From an uncultured Gammaproteobacteria bacterium (lineage in GTDB: Bacteria > Pseudomonadota > Gammaproteobacteria > Pseudomonadales > Pseudohongiellaceae): 64,000 nucleotides of DNA. A program made the translations under genes and the position numbers. Below, piece by piece: positions 46,930-55,824 of this stretch (positions within the stretch are counted from its first letter, which is position 1; every line of letters begins with the position of its first letter). The notes under the pieces were generated by a model. It made no database searches and was not told the origin of the DNA. It saw only the letters and a program-made list of their open reading frames with translations. The DNA lies in the NCBI GenBank assembly GCA_913060975.1, contig CAJXVC010000006.1:62001-126000 (forward strand), written 5' to 3'.

Positions 46930-47406
46930 ACTAAAGCTTAACTATGATTCAATGGGATTGCTAAATTAGTCGCGCAATAACAACCGGGTTTTTTCCATTC
47001 CTGTGTTTTCATTGCATTCCGCTTGTGCCTCATAGTTTTTTTGAATCATTTGCCTACATGGTTTCGAGATGACCTGGCCAAACGTCTGCTGTTCCTCATT
47101 GTTCGTGTGCGCCACTACTTCATAAAAATTATTCGTGGGTAATTCGCAACAGGCGGGAAGGAATGGGACAGGCAGGGGACACTGATAACTTAATAACTTA
47201 GCGCCACCCTCCATGTCAAAAATAGAAATAATCAGCAGGAGTGTGCGGAAAGTGTAAGTTATTAAACTATCAGTGTCTCGTTCTTTTCCCTGTTAAAAAA
47301 TGAAATGCAGGGTAATTGTGAGGGGGCGATCCAGCCAGAGTGGTCGATTAACACGCGAATCCGAGCTCTTTGCTGACTGCCTTGTGTTGCTAAGTACCTT
47401 GAATAT
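46930..47406. other. intergenic region with repeat element
   Basis: 477 bases holding the 47175-47279 palindromic element and otherwise no recognised gene. A minus-strand open frame of 82 codons (46966-47214) has a Cys/Asn-rich, unrecognised sequence and starts inside the repeat; it is not taken as a gene. Confidence 0.5.
47175..47279 (+). mobile_element. 105-base MITE/REP-like element, copy 1
   Basis: Begins GGGGACACTGATAACTTAAT and ends ATTAAACTATCAGTGTCTC, an inverted copy of about 25 bases with few mismatches. The interior (GTCAAAAATAGAAATAATC, GGAGTGTGCGGAAAG) matches copy 2, so the whole unit, not just the ends, is repeated. Confidence 0.85.
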
Positions 47407-48630
47407 TTAAAGTGTCGTTTGCACTTTTACTTGTGAAAACAACGCCACTAATTCAGTTTGCAAAGATGAAAAATCAGTAAATTCAGGCAACGTCGTATTC
47501 ATAGTCATAGCGATGACTAGCGAGCGTTCGGGATACACGGCCAACCACGCCATCGAGCCTTTGGACACGCCGCCGTGATGGGCGTAGTGACCGGCTTCAT
47601 GCCAGCGCCAGGTCAAGGCATAGGATTGCTCGTTAACCTCACCGTTATTCAGTGTTTGTGGTGTCCAGAATGTATCGCGCGTGGCTTCGTCGATGAACTC
47701 GTTGTTTAACCACGCACTGCCCAGCATGGCCAAATCTGCCGGTCTGGACATGAATCCGCCACCGGGTAGTTTGTTACTCAGGTCAACTTTGCGCCAGGGC
47801 TGTACACGATCTTCATCCAGCTGATAAAACGTTGCCCTCTGCGAATTATCTGCATCAGGCATGGGTGAGGACAAACCCAGCGGTGCTGTGACTTGTTGTC
47901 GTATCAGCTCAGTGAAGGGTTGCTTGCCTGCACTTTGCAAGACCGCGGCAATGATCAAAGTATCAAACGAGGAGTACTCGAATTTAGTACCCGGTTGATA
48001 GCGCAGCGGACTGCCGTCGAACAGCTCGAGGCTTTCCGTGATATTGGTGTGATGTCTTCGCAATGCACCCGTTTGGTAGAGTCCCACCCAGTCTTTGTTG
48101 GTGCTGTACTCGGGCATCCCGGCCATATGGGATGCCAATTGCCGCAAGGTCAGTTGCGCCCAGTCGGGGTTGGGTAGGGCAAGTTCATAGTTACCAATGG
48201 GTGTATCAAGATCGACACTGTGATTGGCCACCATTTGTGCCAGCAACGTACCTGTTACAGGCTTGGACGTGGAGCCAATGCGATACAGGGTTTGCGGTGT
48301 GGCAAGTTTATCGGATGCCAGATCAGCCCAGCCGACAGCGGCACTCCAGACCAGTTCGCCATCCATCGCCACCGCCGCAGACAGCGAGGGAGCATGAATT
48401 GCTGCCTGACGTGTCTTTAACAGAGAGCATGCCTGCTCAGCCAGCTGCGCCATAGCGGGTTGCACAACCCCGGACTGACAGTCATCCGCCGCAGGGACAG
48501 CCTGCCATGCCCAGGGCTTGCGCATCCACGGAGTGTCCTCGCCGATAAAACCGTACACCGGCCATAGCAAGTAGGTAAGAAGCAACACAATCAGCAGGCC
48601 AAGGCCGCCAGCAAGTCGTCGTACAGACAT
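47407..48630 (-). CDS. beta-lactamase-fold serine hydrolase
   Basis: 407 residues; the N-terminal hydrophobic segment (about 8-26) is a membrane anchor or uncleaved signal. Active-site motifs: STSK (S-x-x-K), YSS (Y-x-N position) and HHGGVSKG (H-x-G for KTG). This fits the class C/penicillin-binding-like esterase or peptidase group. It ends the minus-strand pair in which the AraC regulator is encoded 76 bases upstream, so the regulator may control its expression. Confidence 0.88.
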   Translation of the reverse strand: MSVRRLAGGLGLLIVLLLTYLLWPVYGFIGEDTPWMRKPWAWQAVPAADDCQSGVVQPAMAQLAEQACSLLKTRQAAIHAPSLSAAVAMDGELVWSAAVGWADLASDKLATPQTLYRIGSTSKPVTGTLLAQMVANHSVDLDTPIGNYELALPNPDWAQLTLRQLASHMAGMPEYSTNKDWVGLYQTGALRRHHTNITESLELFDGSPLRYQPGTKFEYSSFDTLIIAAVLQSAGKQPFTELIRQQVTAPLGLSSPMPDADNSQRATFYQLDEDRVQPWRKVDLSNKLPGGGFMSRPADLAMLGSAWLNNEFIDEATRDTFWTPQTLNNGEVNEQSYALTWRWHEAGHYAHHGGVSKGSMAWLAVYPERSLVIAMTMNTTLPEFTDFSSLQTELVALFSQVKVQTTL

Positions 48631-48706
48631 GGAAAACTCTCCTGAAATTATCTTCAGGCAGAGTCTGCTTGGGTGTGTGTGCGGAGGTCTTGCCGATTAT
48701 GAAAAA

Positions 48707-49813
48707 CTAGCGCCGATTTTGAACAGCGCGCCGAAATTCGCCAGGCGTTTGTTCCATGGCGGCTTTGAAAGCCCGATTAAACGGGCCGATAGAGTCGTAG
48801 CCCAATTCCAGAGCAATGCTCAATATCGGTTTGTCATCAAAAGCCGGGTCCAATAGCCGATTGCGCGCATCACGCACACGCAGGTCGTTGAGCAGGCTGT
48901 TGAAATTGCGGTAGCCGCGGGTCTGGTTGATCAGCCGGCGCAGGCGATGTTCCGGACAGTCCAAGTACCTGGCCAGTTTTGAGATGGTCAAGCCGTTCTG
49001 GTGATAGCCGGAGTCGGCAATGAAGGCATCGAGTGCGTCCGACAGGCGCTGGTCTGTTGGCGGCAACTCGGACGATGATTGAGACTGGTTGGCCGGGTAG
49101 TCATCAGGCTCGGGTTTGAGACTACCTTGTAGCTGTGCCTCGCCTTTTTGAGTGAGTTTGCCGGGTTCGTAGCGCAAGCGGAACTGGCGCGACACCGTAA
49201 TGGTGATGACCAAGAACAAGAATGTCGCATTGGCCAGGCCAAACACGGCGGCATTGCGATAACGTTCCTCAGCGAACTCAAAGATCACCAGGATCGTGCT
49301 GTAGAGTGCTATGCCCAGCACCACCATGATTCGGGCTCGGCGACGGGTATCCAGTAAGTCATCGGCAAAGCCGCGATAGGCGATATAACCGGCATGGAGG
49401 ATCAACCCCAAACTCACCGCATGGATGAAATCGTGCAGAACAGTGCCGCCAGCCAGGACGCCCAGCGCATAGACGTAAACCAACGCCAGTATGCCGAGCA
49501 GCCCTTTTATTGGTCTTGGCCACTTGCCCGGTGCAAAGTTGTCTTCAAAGAGATGGCAGATTAGCAGCCAGAAAAGAAAAGCAAAGGCGTCGGTTAGCAG
49601 CAATAGCACATTGCGTAGCAGGCCGTACTGCTCATCGGGTATTGGCGCCGTGAGCAGCACAAGGCCGGCGACGCTTAAACCACAAGCCAGTAACAGATGT
49701 CGCAGCCGCGACGCCGGTTCGCGCAGCAACAAGCCGCCGAGCAACAACAGCTGGCCGAGCACCAGCATGCGGATTAGCAGGTCAAGTTGGCTAAGCAGGG
49801 TTGTGGGTATCAT
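48707..49813 (-). CDS. AraC-family regulator with membrane sensor domain
   Basis: 368 residues: about six to seven hydrophobic helices in the first 215 residues (PTTLLSQLDLLIRMLVLGQLLLLGGLLL ... ATFLFLVITITVSRQF), then a linker and a C-terminal AraC double helix-turn-helix (about 265-362: LTISKLARYLDCPEHRLRRLINQTRGYRNFNSLLNDLRV, LSIALELGYDSIGPFNRAFKAAMEQTPGEFR). Membrane-embedded AraC regulators sense an envelope or lipid signal and bind DNA from the membrane; the ligand here is unknown. It precedes the serine hydrolase gene on the same strand. Confidence 0.88.
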   Translation of the reverse strand: MIPTTLLSQLDLLIRMLVLGQLLLLGGLLLREPASRLRHLLLACGLSVAGLVLLTAPIPDEQYGLLRNVLLLLTDAFAFLFWLLICHLFEDNFAPGKWPRPIKGLLGILALVYVYALGVLAGGTVLHDFIHAVSLGLILHAGYIAYRGFADDLLDTRRRARIMVVLGIALYSTILVIFEFAEERYRNAAVFGLANATFLFLVITITVSRQFRLRYEPGKLTQKGEAQLQGSLKPEPDDYPANQSQSSSELPPTDQRLSDALDAFIADSGYHQNGLTISKLARYLDCPEHRLRRLINQTRGYRNFNSLLNDLRVRDARNRLLDPAFDDKPILSIALELGYDSIGPFNRAFKAAMEQTPGEFRRAVQNRR

Positions 49814-49958
49814 GGCTGGGGCAATATAGCGAAAGGGTGCGGGGGTCGCCAGTATTAAAGTATGAAAAGGGTGGGGCAGAGTAGTAAGCCAATAAACTAT
49901 TTTACTCAGACCTGTTTATTAGTTGCATAATACGTGAGCAGTCAAGTACTATGCATGT

Positions 49959-50402
49959 ATGAGTAGAGACAAATTGGCATCACAAACTGAAGCGACAGTA
50001 TTGCAATTTCTGGATACCGCCGCTCATCTTGAATTAAAGCTGGATCGAGCCCTGTCAAATACAAAGGGCGTGAGTTTCAGTGAATATCGTTTGCTGGCGG
50101 CAATCGGCGCATCGGCATCGAGAGGATGTTCGAGAATAAAGCTGGCACAGCAGGTGGGGCTTACGCCGTCCGCAGTAACAAGGGCATTGAAGCCGTTGGA
50201 AAAACTAGGTTTTGTAGAGACTGTCAGAAATGAACGAGACGCCAGGCAGAGTCTCGCGACCTTGACGGCTGGTGGTCTTGAAATGTTGAAGGACGCTCAA
50301 GGCATAGTCGCAGATGTGCTCCGCGATCTCCCCCTGAATGCACTTGGCGAGAAAAAACGCACAGAATTCAGTAGCCGACTCAAGGAGTTAATGACCGACT
50401 AA
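49959..50402 (+). CDS. MarR-family transcriptional regulator
   Basis: 147 residues with the winged-helix core (FSEYRLLAAIGASASRGCSRIKLAQQVGLTPSAVTRALKPLEKLGFVETVRNERDARQSLATLTAGG) and N- and C-terminal dimerisation helices. MarR proteins usually repress nearby genes and respond to phenolic or other small ligands. Its stop overlaps the start of the carotenoid oxygenase gene by one base, so it very probably regulates that gene and itself. Confidence 0.9.
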   Translation: MSRDKLASQTEATVLQFLDTAAHLELKLDRALSNTKGVSFSEYRLLAAIGASASRGCSRIKLAQQVGLTPSAVTRALKPLEKLGFVETVRNERDARQSLATLTAGGLEMLKDAQGIVADVLRDLPLNALGEKKRTEFSSRLKELMTD

Positions 50403-51751
50403 TGGACTATCTTGATCTTAATCAGGGGGCTTTGGCCCCGGTCACTGATGAATGTATTTGCAATAACCTGAGTGTCGAGGGAGAAATTCCGCGCGACCTG
50501 AATGGCATGCTTGTCCGTAACGGCCCCAATCCTTTTAGCGGAAAATTCAGCGGGCAGGGGGTGCTATCCTGGTGGCCGGAAGCGGCGATGCTCCACGCCA
50601 TCAAGTTTGCTGATGGCAACGTTCTGGAGTACAGAAATAAATGGGTGCGGACTAGAAAGTGGGCTGATTTTTTTGATGCCCGACAAACTCCGCTTTTGCT
50701 GGATACGAATCCGAATGTCAATGTGATCTCACAAGGCAATACCTTGTTGGCATTGGCTGAGGGTGGTCCTCCAGTTGTGGTTGATGCTGCACTGGAAACA
50801 TCGGGACAGTGGACCGCTCAAACAGAGTTTACGCGAGGTATGACAGCACACCCGAAGATTGATCCGGTGACAAAAGAACTAATCACTTTTCATGCTCACT
50901 GGAGTGAACCGTTTTTGCGCTACGGTGTCATTGATGCCAAAGGCGTTGAAATTGTGAATATGGAAATCGATATTCCCGCCCCGGCGATGATGCACGATAT
51001 GGCGGTAACCGAAACGTACAGTATCTTGCTGGATCTGGGTGTGGGCTATGACTTCTCGCTGTTGAAGAAGGGATACAGAATACCTGTTTGCTGGCAAGAC
51101 TCACGCGTGTCCAGGCTAGGGATCGTTCCACGCCACGGCGGCGAGGTCTCCTGGCTGGAGATAAAACCTTGTTTTATTCAGCATGTGGTTAATGCCTATG
51201 ATGCAGAGGCAGAAGTGATCGTGCTTGATGCGGTGCGCTATCCTTGGTATTTCAAGATCGATCCGCAAACTCGAGAGTTTACGCCGGATCCTCTGGGTGA
51301 ACTTTGGCGCTATACGATCAATTTGCAGCAAAGGACGGTGCACGAAGAGCAACTCATTGAGAGCAATATTGAGCTGCCCAGAATTAACGAGTTGCACACT
51401 GGTCGATATAACCGGTACTCATACGCGGTTGAACAGCCGACTGCGGCCGAGATGCGCGGAATCATTCGCTACGATGCGCTTACAACAACAATACAGCGTC
51501 ACTCGGTTGATGCTGGCGACAATAATAGTGAGCCAATTTTTGTGCCGGATCGCAATGGTACGGCAGAGGATGACGGTTGGTTACTGTTGAGTGTTTACAG
51601 GCAGGCGACTGACAGCAATGAAATCCGGATATTGGATGCTCGCAATATATCCGGCAAAGCACTCGCAACTATTTCTTTAGGGCGGAGAATACCTGCAGGT
51701 TTTCACGGTGCATGGATTGCAATGGGGGAAGAGACAGGCAGAGGGCGCTGA
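50402..51751 (+). CDS. carotenoid oxygenase-family dioxygenase
   Basis: 449 residues, a seven-bladed Fe(II) propeller enzyme (RPE65/lignostilbene dioxygenase family). N-terminal NLSVEGEIPRDLNGMLVRNGPNPF is diagnostic, and the four iron-binding His are in TAHPKID, HDMAVTETYSILLD, QHVVNAYD and GFHGAWI. It cleaves double bonds of carotenoids, stilbenes or related aryl alkenes with O2. MarR coupling favours an aromatic substrate over a photoreceptor role, but that is an inference. It is downstream of and overlapping the marR start region. Confidence 0.9.
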   Translation: MDYLDLNQGALAPVTDECICNNLSVEGEIPRDLNGMLVRNGPNPFSGKFSGQGVLSWWPEAAMLHAIKFADGNVLEYRNKWVRTRKWADFFDARQTPLLLDTNPNVNVISQGNTLLALAEGGPPVVVDAALETSGQWTAQTEFTRGMTAHPKIDPVTKELITFHAHWSEPFLRYGVIDAKGVEIVNMEIDIPAPAMMHDMAVTETYSILLDLGVGYDFSLLKKGYRIPVCWQDSRVSRLGIVPRHGGEVSWLEIKPCFIQHVVNAYDAEAEVIVLDAVRYPWYFKIDPQTREFTPDPLGELWRYTINLQQRTVHEEQLIESNIELPRINELHTGRYNRYSYAVEQPTAAEMRGIIRYDALTTTIQRHSVDAGDNNSEPIFVPDRNGTAEDDGWLLLSVYRQATDSNEIRILDARNISGKALATISLGRRIPAGFHGAWIAMGEETGRGR

Positions 51752-51919
51752 TTCCTTTTTATTTAGTCGTTTCTTTCCTTGGTACGCGCCTGCTAAAAAA
51801 TGCATCATCGTAGCTTGAGCTGATTCCGCGAATTTCTGCCCCATTTATTCATGTTTGTATTTAAGGCTGCTTTGGAGCGTAGCGCAGAACGCGTCTGATG
51901 ACATGGCTTGATTGCACCT

Positions 51920-52402
51920 TTATGCACATTCGTCCTTAAATGGATTGATTGTTTTCCCAGTTGGAGCCGCATATGGCTTTTTGAAAGTAAAAGCAGAATA
52001 TGTGGGGCCATTTTGACGCAGCAATTCAAGCCGGATTTTTGCTTCTTCGATTGAAGGCCTGCGATCTTCTTCAATCCACCACAGCACCATGTAGAATTCA
52101 ACTTTCTCAAACCATTCCTTGCGCCGTCGCATGATTTCTTTGTGGTCATTGTTGCGGTATACAAAATTTACAAGTGACTGTAAGTCAATCCAGACAGACA
52201 TATTTATTGCGATATCAGGGTCTTCAAATGCCTGAACATCAAGAGCATCATTACCTTCGCCCTTGAAACGCCAAACATATCCTGGCTGGGACTCTGCAAT
52301 CGCATTTACTCGATTCAGATTGTTCACAAAATCGGCGTTCACAGGATCGTCTTGAGGAACACGAAATTTGGCGATGTTTAATTGCGCGAGTTGATATTGC
52401 AT
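51920..52402 (-). CDS. DUF3291 domain protein
   Basis: 160 residues from the ATG at 52402, which has GAGGAAAG seven bases upstream; another ATG four codons earlier is less well placed. MQYQLAQLNIAKFRVPQDDPVNADFVNNLNRVNAIAESQPGYVWRFKGEG...MSVWIDLQSLVNFVYRNNDHKEIMRRRKEWFEK is the DUF3291 pattern, an ABM-like antibiotic-biosynthesis-monooxygenase fold. The role is unknown; small heme- or flavin-free oxygenases share the fold. A palindromic element lies 27 bases upstream of this start. Confidence 0.78.
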   Translation of the reverse strand: MQYQLAQLNIAKFRVPQDDPVNADFVNNLNRVNAIAESQPGYVWRFKGEGNDALDVQAFEDPDIAINMSVWIDLQSLVNFVYRNNDHKEIMRRRKEWFEKVEFYMVLWWIEEDRRPSIEEAKIRLELLRQNGPTYSAFTFKKPYAAPTGKTINPFKDECA

Positions 52403-52428
52403 TTCTTTCCTCATTTCAATAATAAGGA

Positions 52429-52531
52429 GGGGACACTGATAACTTAATAACTTAGCGCTATTTTCCCAGTCAAAAATAGGAATAGTTAACAGGTGTGTGG
52501 ATAGCTTAAGTTATTAAATTATCAGTGTCCC
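52429..52531 (+). mobile_element. 103-base MITE/REP-like element, copy 2
   Basis: GGGGACACTGATAACTTAAT at the left and ATTAAATTATCAGTGTCCC at the right form long inverted ends. The interior has GTCAAAAATAGGAATAGTTA as in copy 1. It begins 26 bases upstream of the DUF3291 gene and ends 8 bases from the TRIC channel stop codon. Confidence 0.87.
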
Positions 52532-52538
52532 GTTCCAT

Positions 52539-53159
52539 TTATTTCGCCGGGCGTCGGTAGCCAGGCATTTGCCAGTCAAAGGTTATTGCCAAACCGCGAA
52601 CAACGAAAGTAGTCACAAAGCCGGCAATAGTGGGGTTCAGCCAGGCAATGTTCAGAGCATTGGTGAGCACAAAAATACAGGCACCGGCTGCCGCCGCAGT
52701 CACATAGATTTCACGTTTCAGAATGATGGAAGGCTCATGGCCGACCAGATCACGGATTATGCCTCCGACAGAGGCGGTAACGACACCCATGACTACAGCA
52801 ACGAGTGCACCTGTTCCATAGTCGAGGGCTTTGGCGGTGCCTGCGACTGTGACAAGAGCAAGCCCCAAGGCATCGAACCAAAGTAGCAGGGTGTATCGCG
52901 ATTCAATGCGTGGGGCTGCAAGATACACAACTACCGCAGTAATCAGACAAGTGGTCAGGAAGCTGGGGCTGACAATCCAGAATACCGGTGCTCCCAACAC
53001 CAAATCGCGGACCGTGCCACCACCGACACCGGTGAGCACCGCCAGCCACATAAAGGCAAGAATATCGAGGCCCTTACGAGACGCAACCAGCGCTCCGGTG
53101 GCAGCGAATGAGGCCGACGCGAAGATGTCAATGAAAGCGGTTAGATTCTGGAATTCCAT
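52539..53159 (-). CDS. TRIC/UPF0126 family cation channel
   Basis: 206-residue membrane protein with six to seven helices and two UPF0126 repeats (FATGALVASRKGLDILAFMWLAVLTGVGGGTVRDLVLG and FDALGLALVTVAGTAKALDYGTGALVAVVMGVVTASVGGIIRDLVGHE). This family forms trimeric monovalent cation channels in prokaryotes. The GGG-x-x-R-D motifs at the pore kinks are present in both halves. It is upstream of the DUF3291 gene on the same strand. Confidence 0.9.
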   Translation of the reverse strand: MEFQNLTAFIDIFASASFAATGALVASRKGLDILAFMWLAVLTGVGGGTVRDLVLGAPVFWIVSPSFLTTCLITAVVVYLAAPRIESRYTLLLWFDALGLALVTVAGTAKALDYGTGALVAVVMGVVTASVGGIIRDLVGHEPSIILKREIYVTAAAAGACIFVLTNALNIAWLNPTIAGFVTTFVVRGLAITFDWQMPGYRRPAK

Positions 53160-53306
53160 GGGATCAGGGACATGAAAGAGTAAAAGCTGTGAGTGAATAA
53201 TGGGGCGTTAATTAGCTTATCCCATACTACCTTTCGATATATATGGGGCCAAAGTATACATACAGCAATGTATTTTTACTCAGATTCCAAAAACTGACCC
53301 CAAAAA

Positions 53307-54098
53307 CTAGATATCCTCAATTTCAACATTGACCAGAGAAGGTGCAGAACTTTGCCCGCGTTGGATGGTTGTTGCAGGCTGAGGTGGCTGGTTGGGCAAC
53401 TCGTAACCACGAACTATCACTACCGGATTGCCTTCAGCGCCTTGCCCCATCACCAATGTCGCAGCGGCGGATAGTTCATCTGCGATACATTCCTCACTGG
53501 TATCAAACTGGTAGCCAAACAAGTCCGAGCGGCCGCGTTGATCCCAAATCGGTGCTAAACCGGCACAACCAATACAGACGCCGACAGTGCCAAGTCTCCA
53601 GGGTCTGCCAAAACTGTCATTGATAAGCACAGCTGCTGCCACCCCGGTTAACTCCAGCAGATCATCACGAATTTTTCGAGCGCTAGCATCGGCATCTTCT
53701 GGCAATAAAGCGAGCTGGCACTCTTCAGGATTCTGTACACCGACGTTGCTGCGATCAATGCCCGCATTGGAACAGGTCCAGCCACTCTTTTGGCGCACAA
53801 CCAGCATGCCTCGGCGGCCATGAACGATACTAGTGCTGTCTTGCAGGACTGCAGCAACAAAACGCGGTTCTTTATCGGTGGCAACTGCTACTTTTCTGGC
53901 GCGCTCATCTGGATTCTCAGGTAGAGGGATGACTCGGCCTTCGGCTTTACTGACGATTTTCTGCGCGATCACGACAATATCGCCTTCTTGCAGCTGCTGT
54001 TGCATGGTTTCAAGACTATCAACTATTAAATTGGCGATATTGTCGTCTGGGGCAACCAGCGGCAGATTTGTTAGTGGAAAAAGTGTCATCTGGCTCAT
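53307..54098 (-). CDS. cofE: coenzyme F420-0:L-glutamate ligase
   Basis: 263 residues with the conserved CofE/FbiB-N core throughout: QEGDIVVIAQKIVSKAEGR, CSNAGIDRSNV, VLINDSFGRPWRLGTVGVCIGCAGLAPIWDQRGRSDLFG and ADELSAAATLVMGQGAEGNPVVIVRG. It adds glutamates to F420-0 with GTP. No C-terminal nitroreductase domain is fused (unlike mycobacterial FbiB), and no other F420-biosynthesis gene is in the window. Such genes are scattered in proteobacteria and sporadic in gammaproteobacteria. It is a lone gene on the minus strand beside a cytochrome P450 gene on the other strand. Confidence 0.92.
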   Translation of the reverse strand: MSQMTLFPLTNLPLVAPDDNIANLIVDSLETMQQQLQEGDIVVIAQKIVSKAEGRVIPLPENPDERARKVAVATDKEPRFVAAVLQDSTSIVHGRRGMLVVRQKSGWTCSNAGIDRSNVGVQNPEECQLALLPEDADASARKIRDDLLELTGVAAAVLINDSFGRPWRLGTVGVCIGCAGLAPIWDQRGRSDLFGYQFDTSEECIADELSAAATLVMGQGAEGNPVVIVRGYELPNQPPQPATTIQRGQSSAPSLVNVEIEDI

Positions 54099-54442
54099 GG
54101 GGAATAGTTATAGCTTCAATTCTGTGGGTTGGTATTTTTGGTGCAGAAGTTCAAAGTGCTTTCGGAGATCAGATTGATTACGATAAACTGGATGGTAATA
54201 AATCTACCACAGTCCCACCCGAACTTGGTCGTTATGTAGTTGAATGTTTCTACAATGCCGCCACTTGAGCAGGAAATTGGGGCCGGGGCCGTCAGCTGAG
54301 AAGAATGCTTGGTAGTCGAACTCAGGGGCTGTGCTCTGCTCGCATGGGATACTTGACGCGTGTAAGTATATTCGTTTGCGACTTGTAGATAGCGCTGCTG
54401 GAGCGCTGCAATTGTCAGAGCCTTGGTAGGGGGGGAAGTAAG
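54099..54442. other. divergent spacer between cofE and P450
   Basis: 344 bases; a plus-strand open frame of 66 codons (54068-54268, TTG start) with a hydrophobic N-terminus is possible but unsupported. This gap should hold promoters for both neighbours. Nothing specific was recognised. Confidence 0.4.
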
Positions 54443-55762
54443 TTGTCCAAGTTCTCAGTGCTAAGCCAGCTGCAATGGAAAGGTAGCAACAAGACCTATG
54501 CCGTGCCGTGGTTACGCAACAGAATCGAATTCAGTGCTGACCCTGAGCGGGTCAAAGAATATGTCAAGGGAGGTGGGTTTACGCGCTCACAACTAACTCG
54601 CGACATGCTGACGCGCTTTCATTTAAGCAATAACTCTATCGTGGTTAGTGATGATGCGCATGCCAATGTTTTGCGTAAACTTTTCCGCGACAAGGCACCT
54701 GATCGAGACAGTTACCCGCGTATTGCCAGGGAACTGGTCGATGAGCTGATTGCCAGTGCCGAGACTCTACCATCCAGCAACTCCCACTCTCTCTCGGTGT
54801 CTTCCAGTTTAATCAGGGAAAATTATCTGAGCATTCTCAGAAACTTGCTGGGGGCGGACTTGTCGCCAGAGTTGGTCGATGCAATCAGGGATACCAAATT
54901 CCACCCTGGAACACGGCCGGTACATCTTGAAGGGGTAATGTTCGCGTTTGGGCTGCAATTGCCGGGTTTCGCTCCGATGCGCAAGGTCGTGGATCTGCTG
55001 TTTTTCAAAGGGGAACACTACACCCGAAACATAGCGCAAAAGTTTGAAAAGTTGGTTTGCAAGCACGCGTCCCCGAAGCCGGGCAGCTGGTATGCCACAT
55101 TACTTACCCTGCGGCAGAATAAAGCCTTGACGGAGGCACAGTACAAAGGAGAGATCACCAGCATGCTGGTCTCCTCATTTTCATTGTCCGCTGCGATGAG
55201 TTCGCTATTGTTATGTATTGCTGCGCGAAGCGAGTACCTGGAGAAAATACGCACTGATCAAAACATGGCCAGATATTTCGTCAGTGAAGTGCTTCGGTTG
55301 TATCCACCATTTCGCCGCTTTGGCTATGAAGAAAAAGGCATTTGGACAAGGAAGCCCCGGGACAAGGAAAGCGCCACTGATTTTATGGTCAGTGTTGCTG
55401 ACCTGCACCGGCACGAGGGTGTCTGGACTGATCCGGAACAGTTTCGCCCCGAGCGATTCGCTGTGCCAAGAGCTGCCTCTGGCTGTAAATACATGCCATT
55501 CGGTCTCGGCCCCAGGTCTTGTATCGGCCAGCTCTATTCGATGCAGATGATGATTGAGATGCTAAAGTACATTACCTCAGAAAACTTTGGTTATAAGTTC
55601 ACCCTGCCGTATGACTACGCCGGTGACGCGGAAGGTTTACCCATTGGCATTAGCGGCCGGCTGATTTCTTTTCCGGTAGATGACAGAATCCTTGTTGAGA
55701 AAGTCATTCAGGTTTCTGCTACTCAGCAAGCTGATCCGCAAAGTCACTGTGAGTTTGCATGA
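54443..55762 (+). CDS. cytochrome P450, atypical I-helix
   Basis: 439 residues starting at TTG 54443 (GGGGGG ribosome-binding purine run upstream). The heme-binding motif FGLGPRSCIG (Cys about 359), the ExxR pair (EVLRLYPPF) and PERF (QFRPERF) are present. In the I-helix the usual A/G-G-x-D/E-T is replaced by SSFSLSAAMSS, so the acid-alcohol pair used for oxygen protonation is missing. This is typical of peroxygenases (CYP152) and allene-oxide-synthase-like P450s. No ferredoxin or reductase gene is adjacent. A small membrane protein gene starts 62 bases downstream. Confidence 0.9.
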   Translation: MSKFSVLSQLQWKGSNKTYAVPWLRNRIEFSADPERVKEYVKGGGFTRSQLTRDMLTRFHLSNNSIVVSDDAHANVLRKLFRDKAPDRDSYPRIARELVDELIASAETLPSSNSHSLSVSSSLIRENYLSILRNLLGADLSPELVDAIRDTKFHPGTRPVHLEGVMFAFGLQLPGFAPMRKVVDLLFFKGEHYTRNIAQKFEKLVCKHASPKPGSWYATLLTLRQNKALTEAQYKGEITSMLVSSFSLSAAMSSLLLCIAARSEYLEKIRTDQNMARYFVSEVLRLYPPFRRFGYEEKGIWTRKPRDKESATDFMVSVADLHRHEGVWTDPEQFRPERFAVPRAASGCKYMPFGLGPRSCIGQLYSMQMMIEMLKYITSENFGYKFTLPYDYAGDAEGLPIGISGRLISFPVDDRILVEKVIQVSATQQADPQSHCEFA

Positions 55763-55824
55763 CGGATCACTCGGCGATTTTAAGAGCTAACCACCACTAG
55801 GCTTGACTAGGAACGATCTGCCCT

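Noticed and set aside
46966..47214. 82-codon minus-strand open frame
   Set aside because: It begins within the palindromic element copy 1 and encodes an unrecognised, Cys- and Asn-rich sequence; no ribosome binding site or homology could be supported.
53307..54098. FbiB fusion protein
   Set aside because: The gene stops after the ligase domain; the nitroreductase-like C-terminal domain of mycobacterial FbiB is absent.
54068..54268. 66-codon frame with a hydrophobic start between cofE and the P450
   Set aside because: It begins with TTG, overlaps the start of cofE on the other strand and has no ribosome binding site; it may still be real but cannot be supported.
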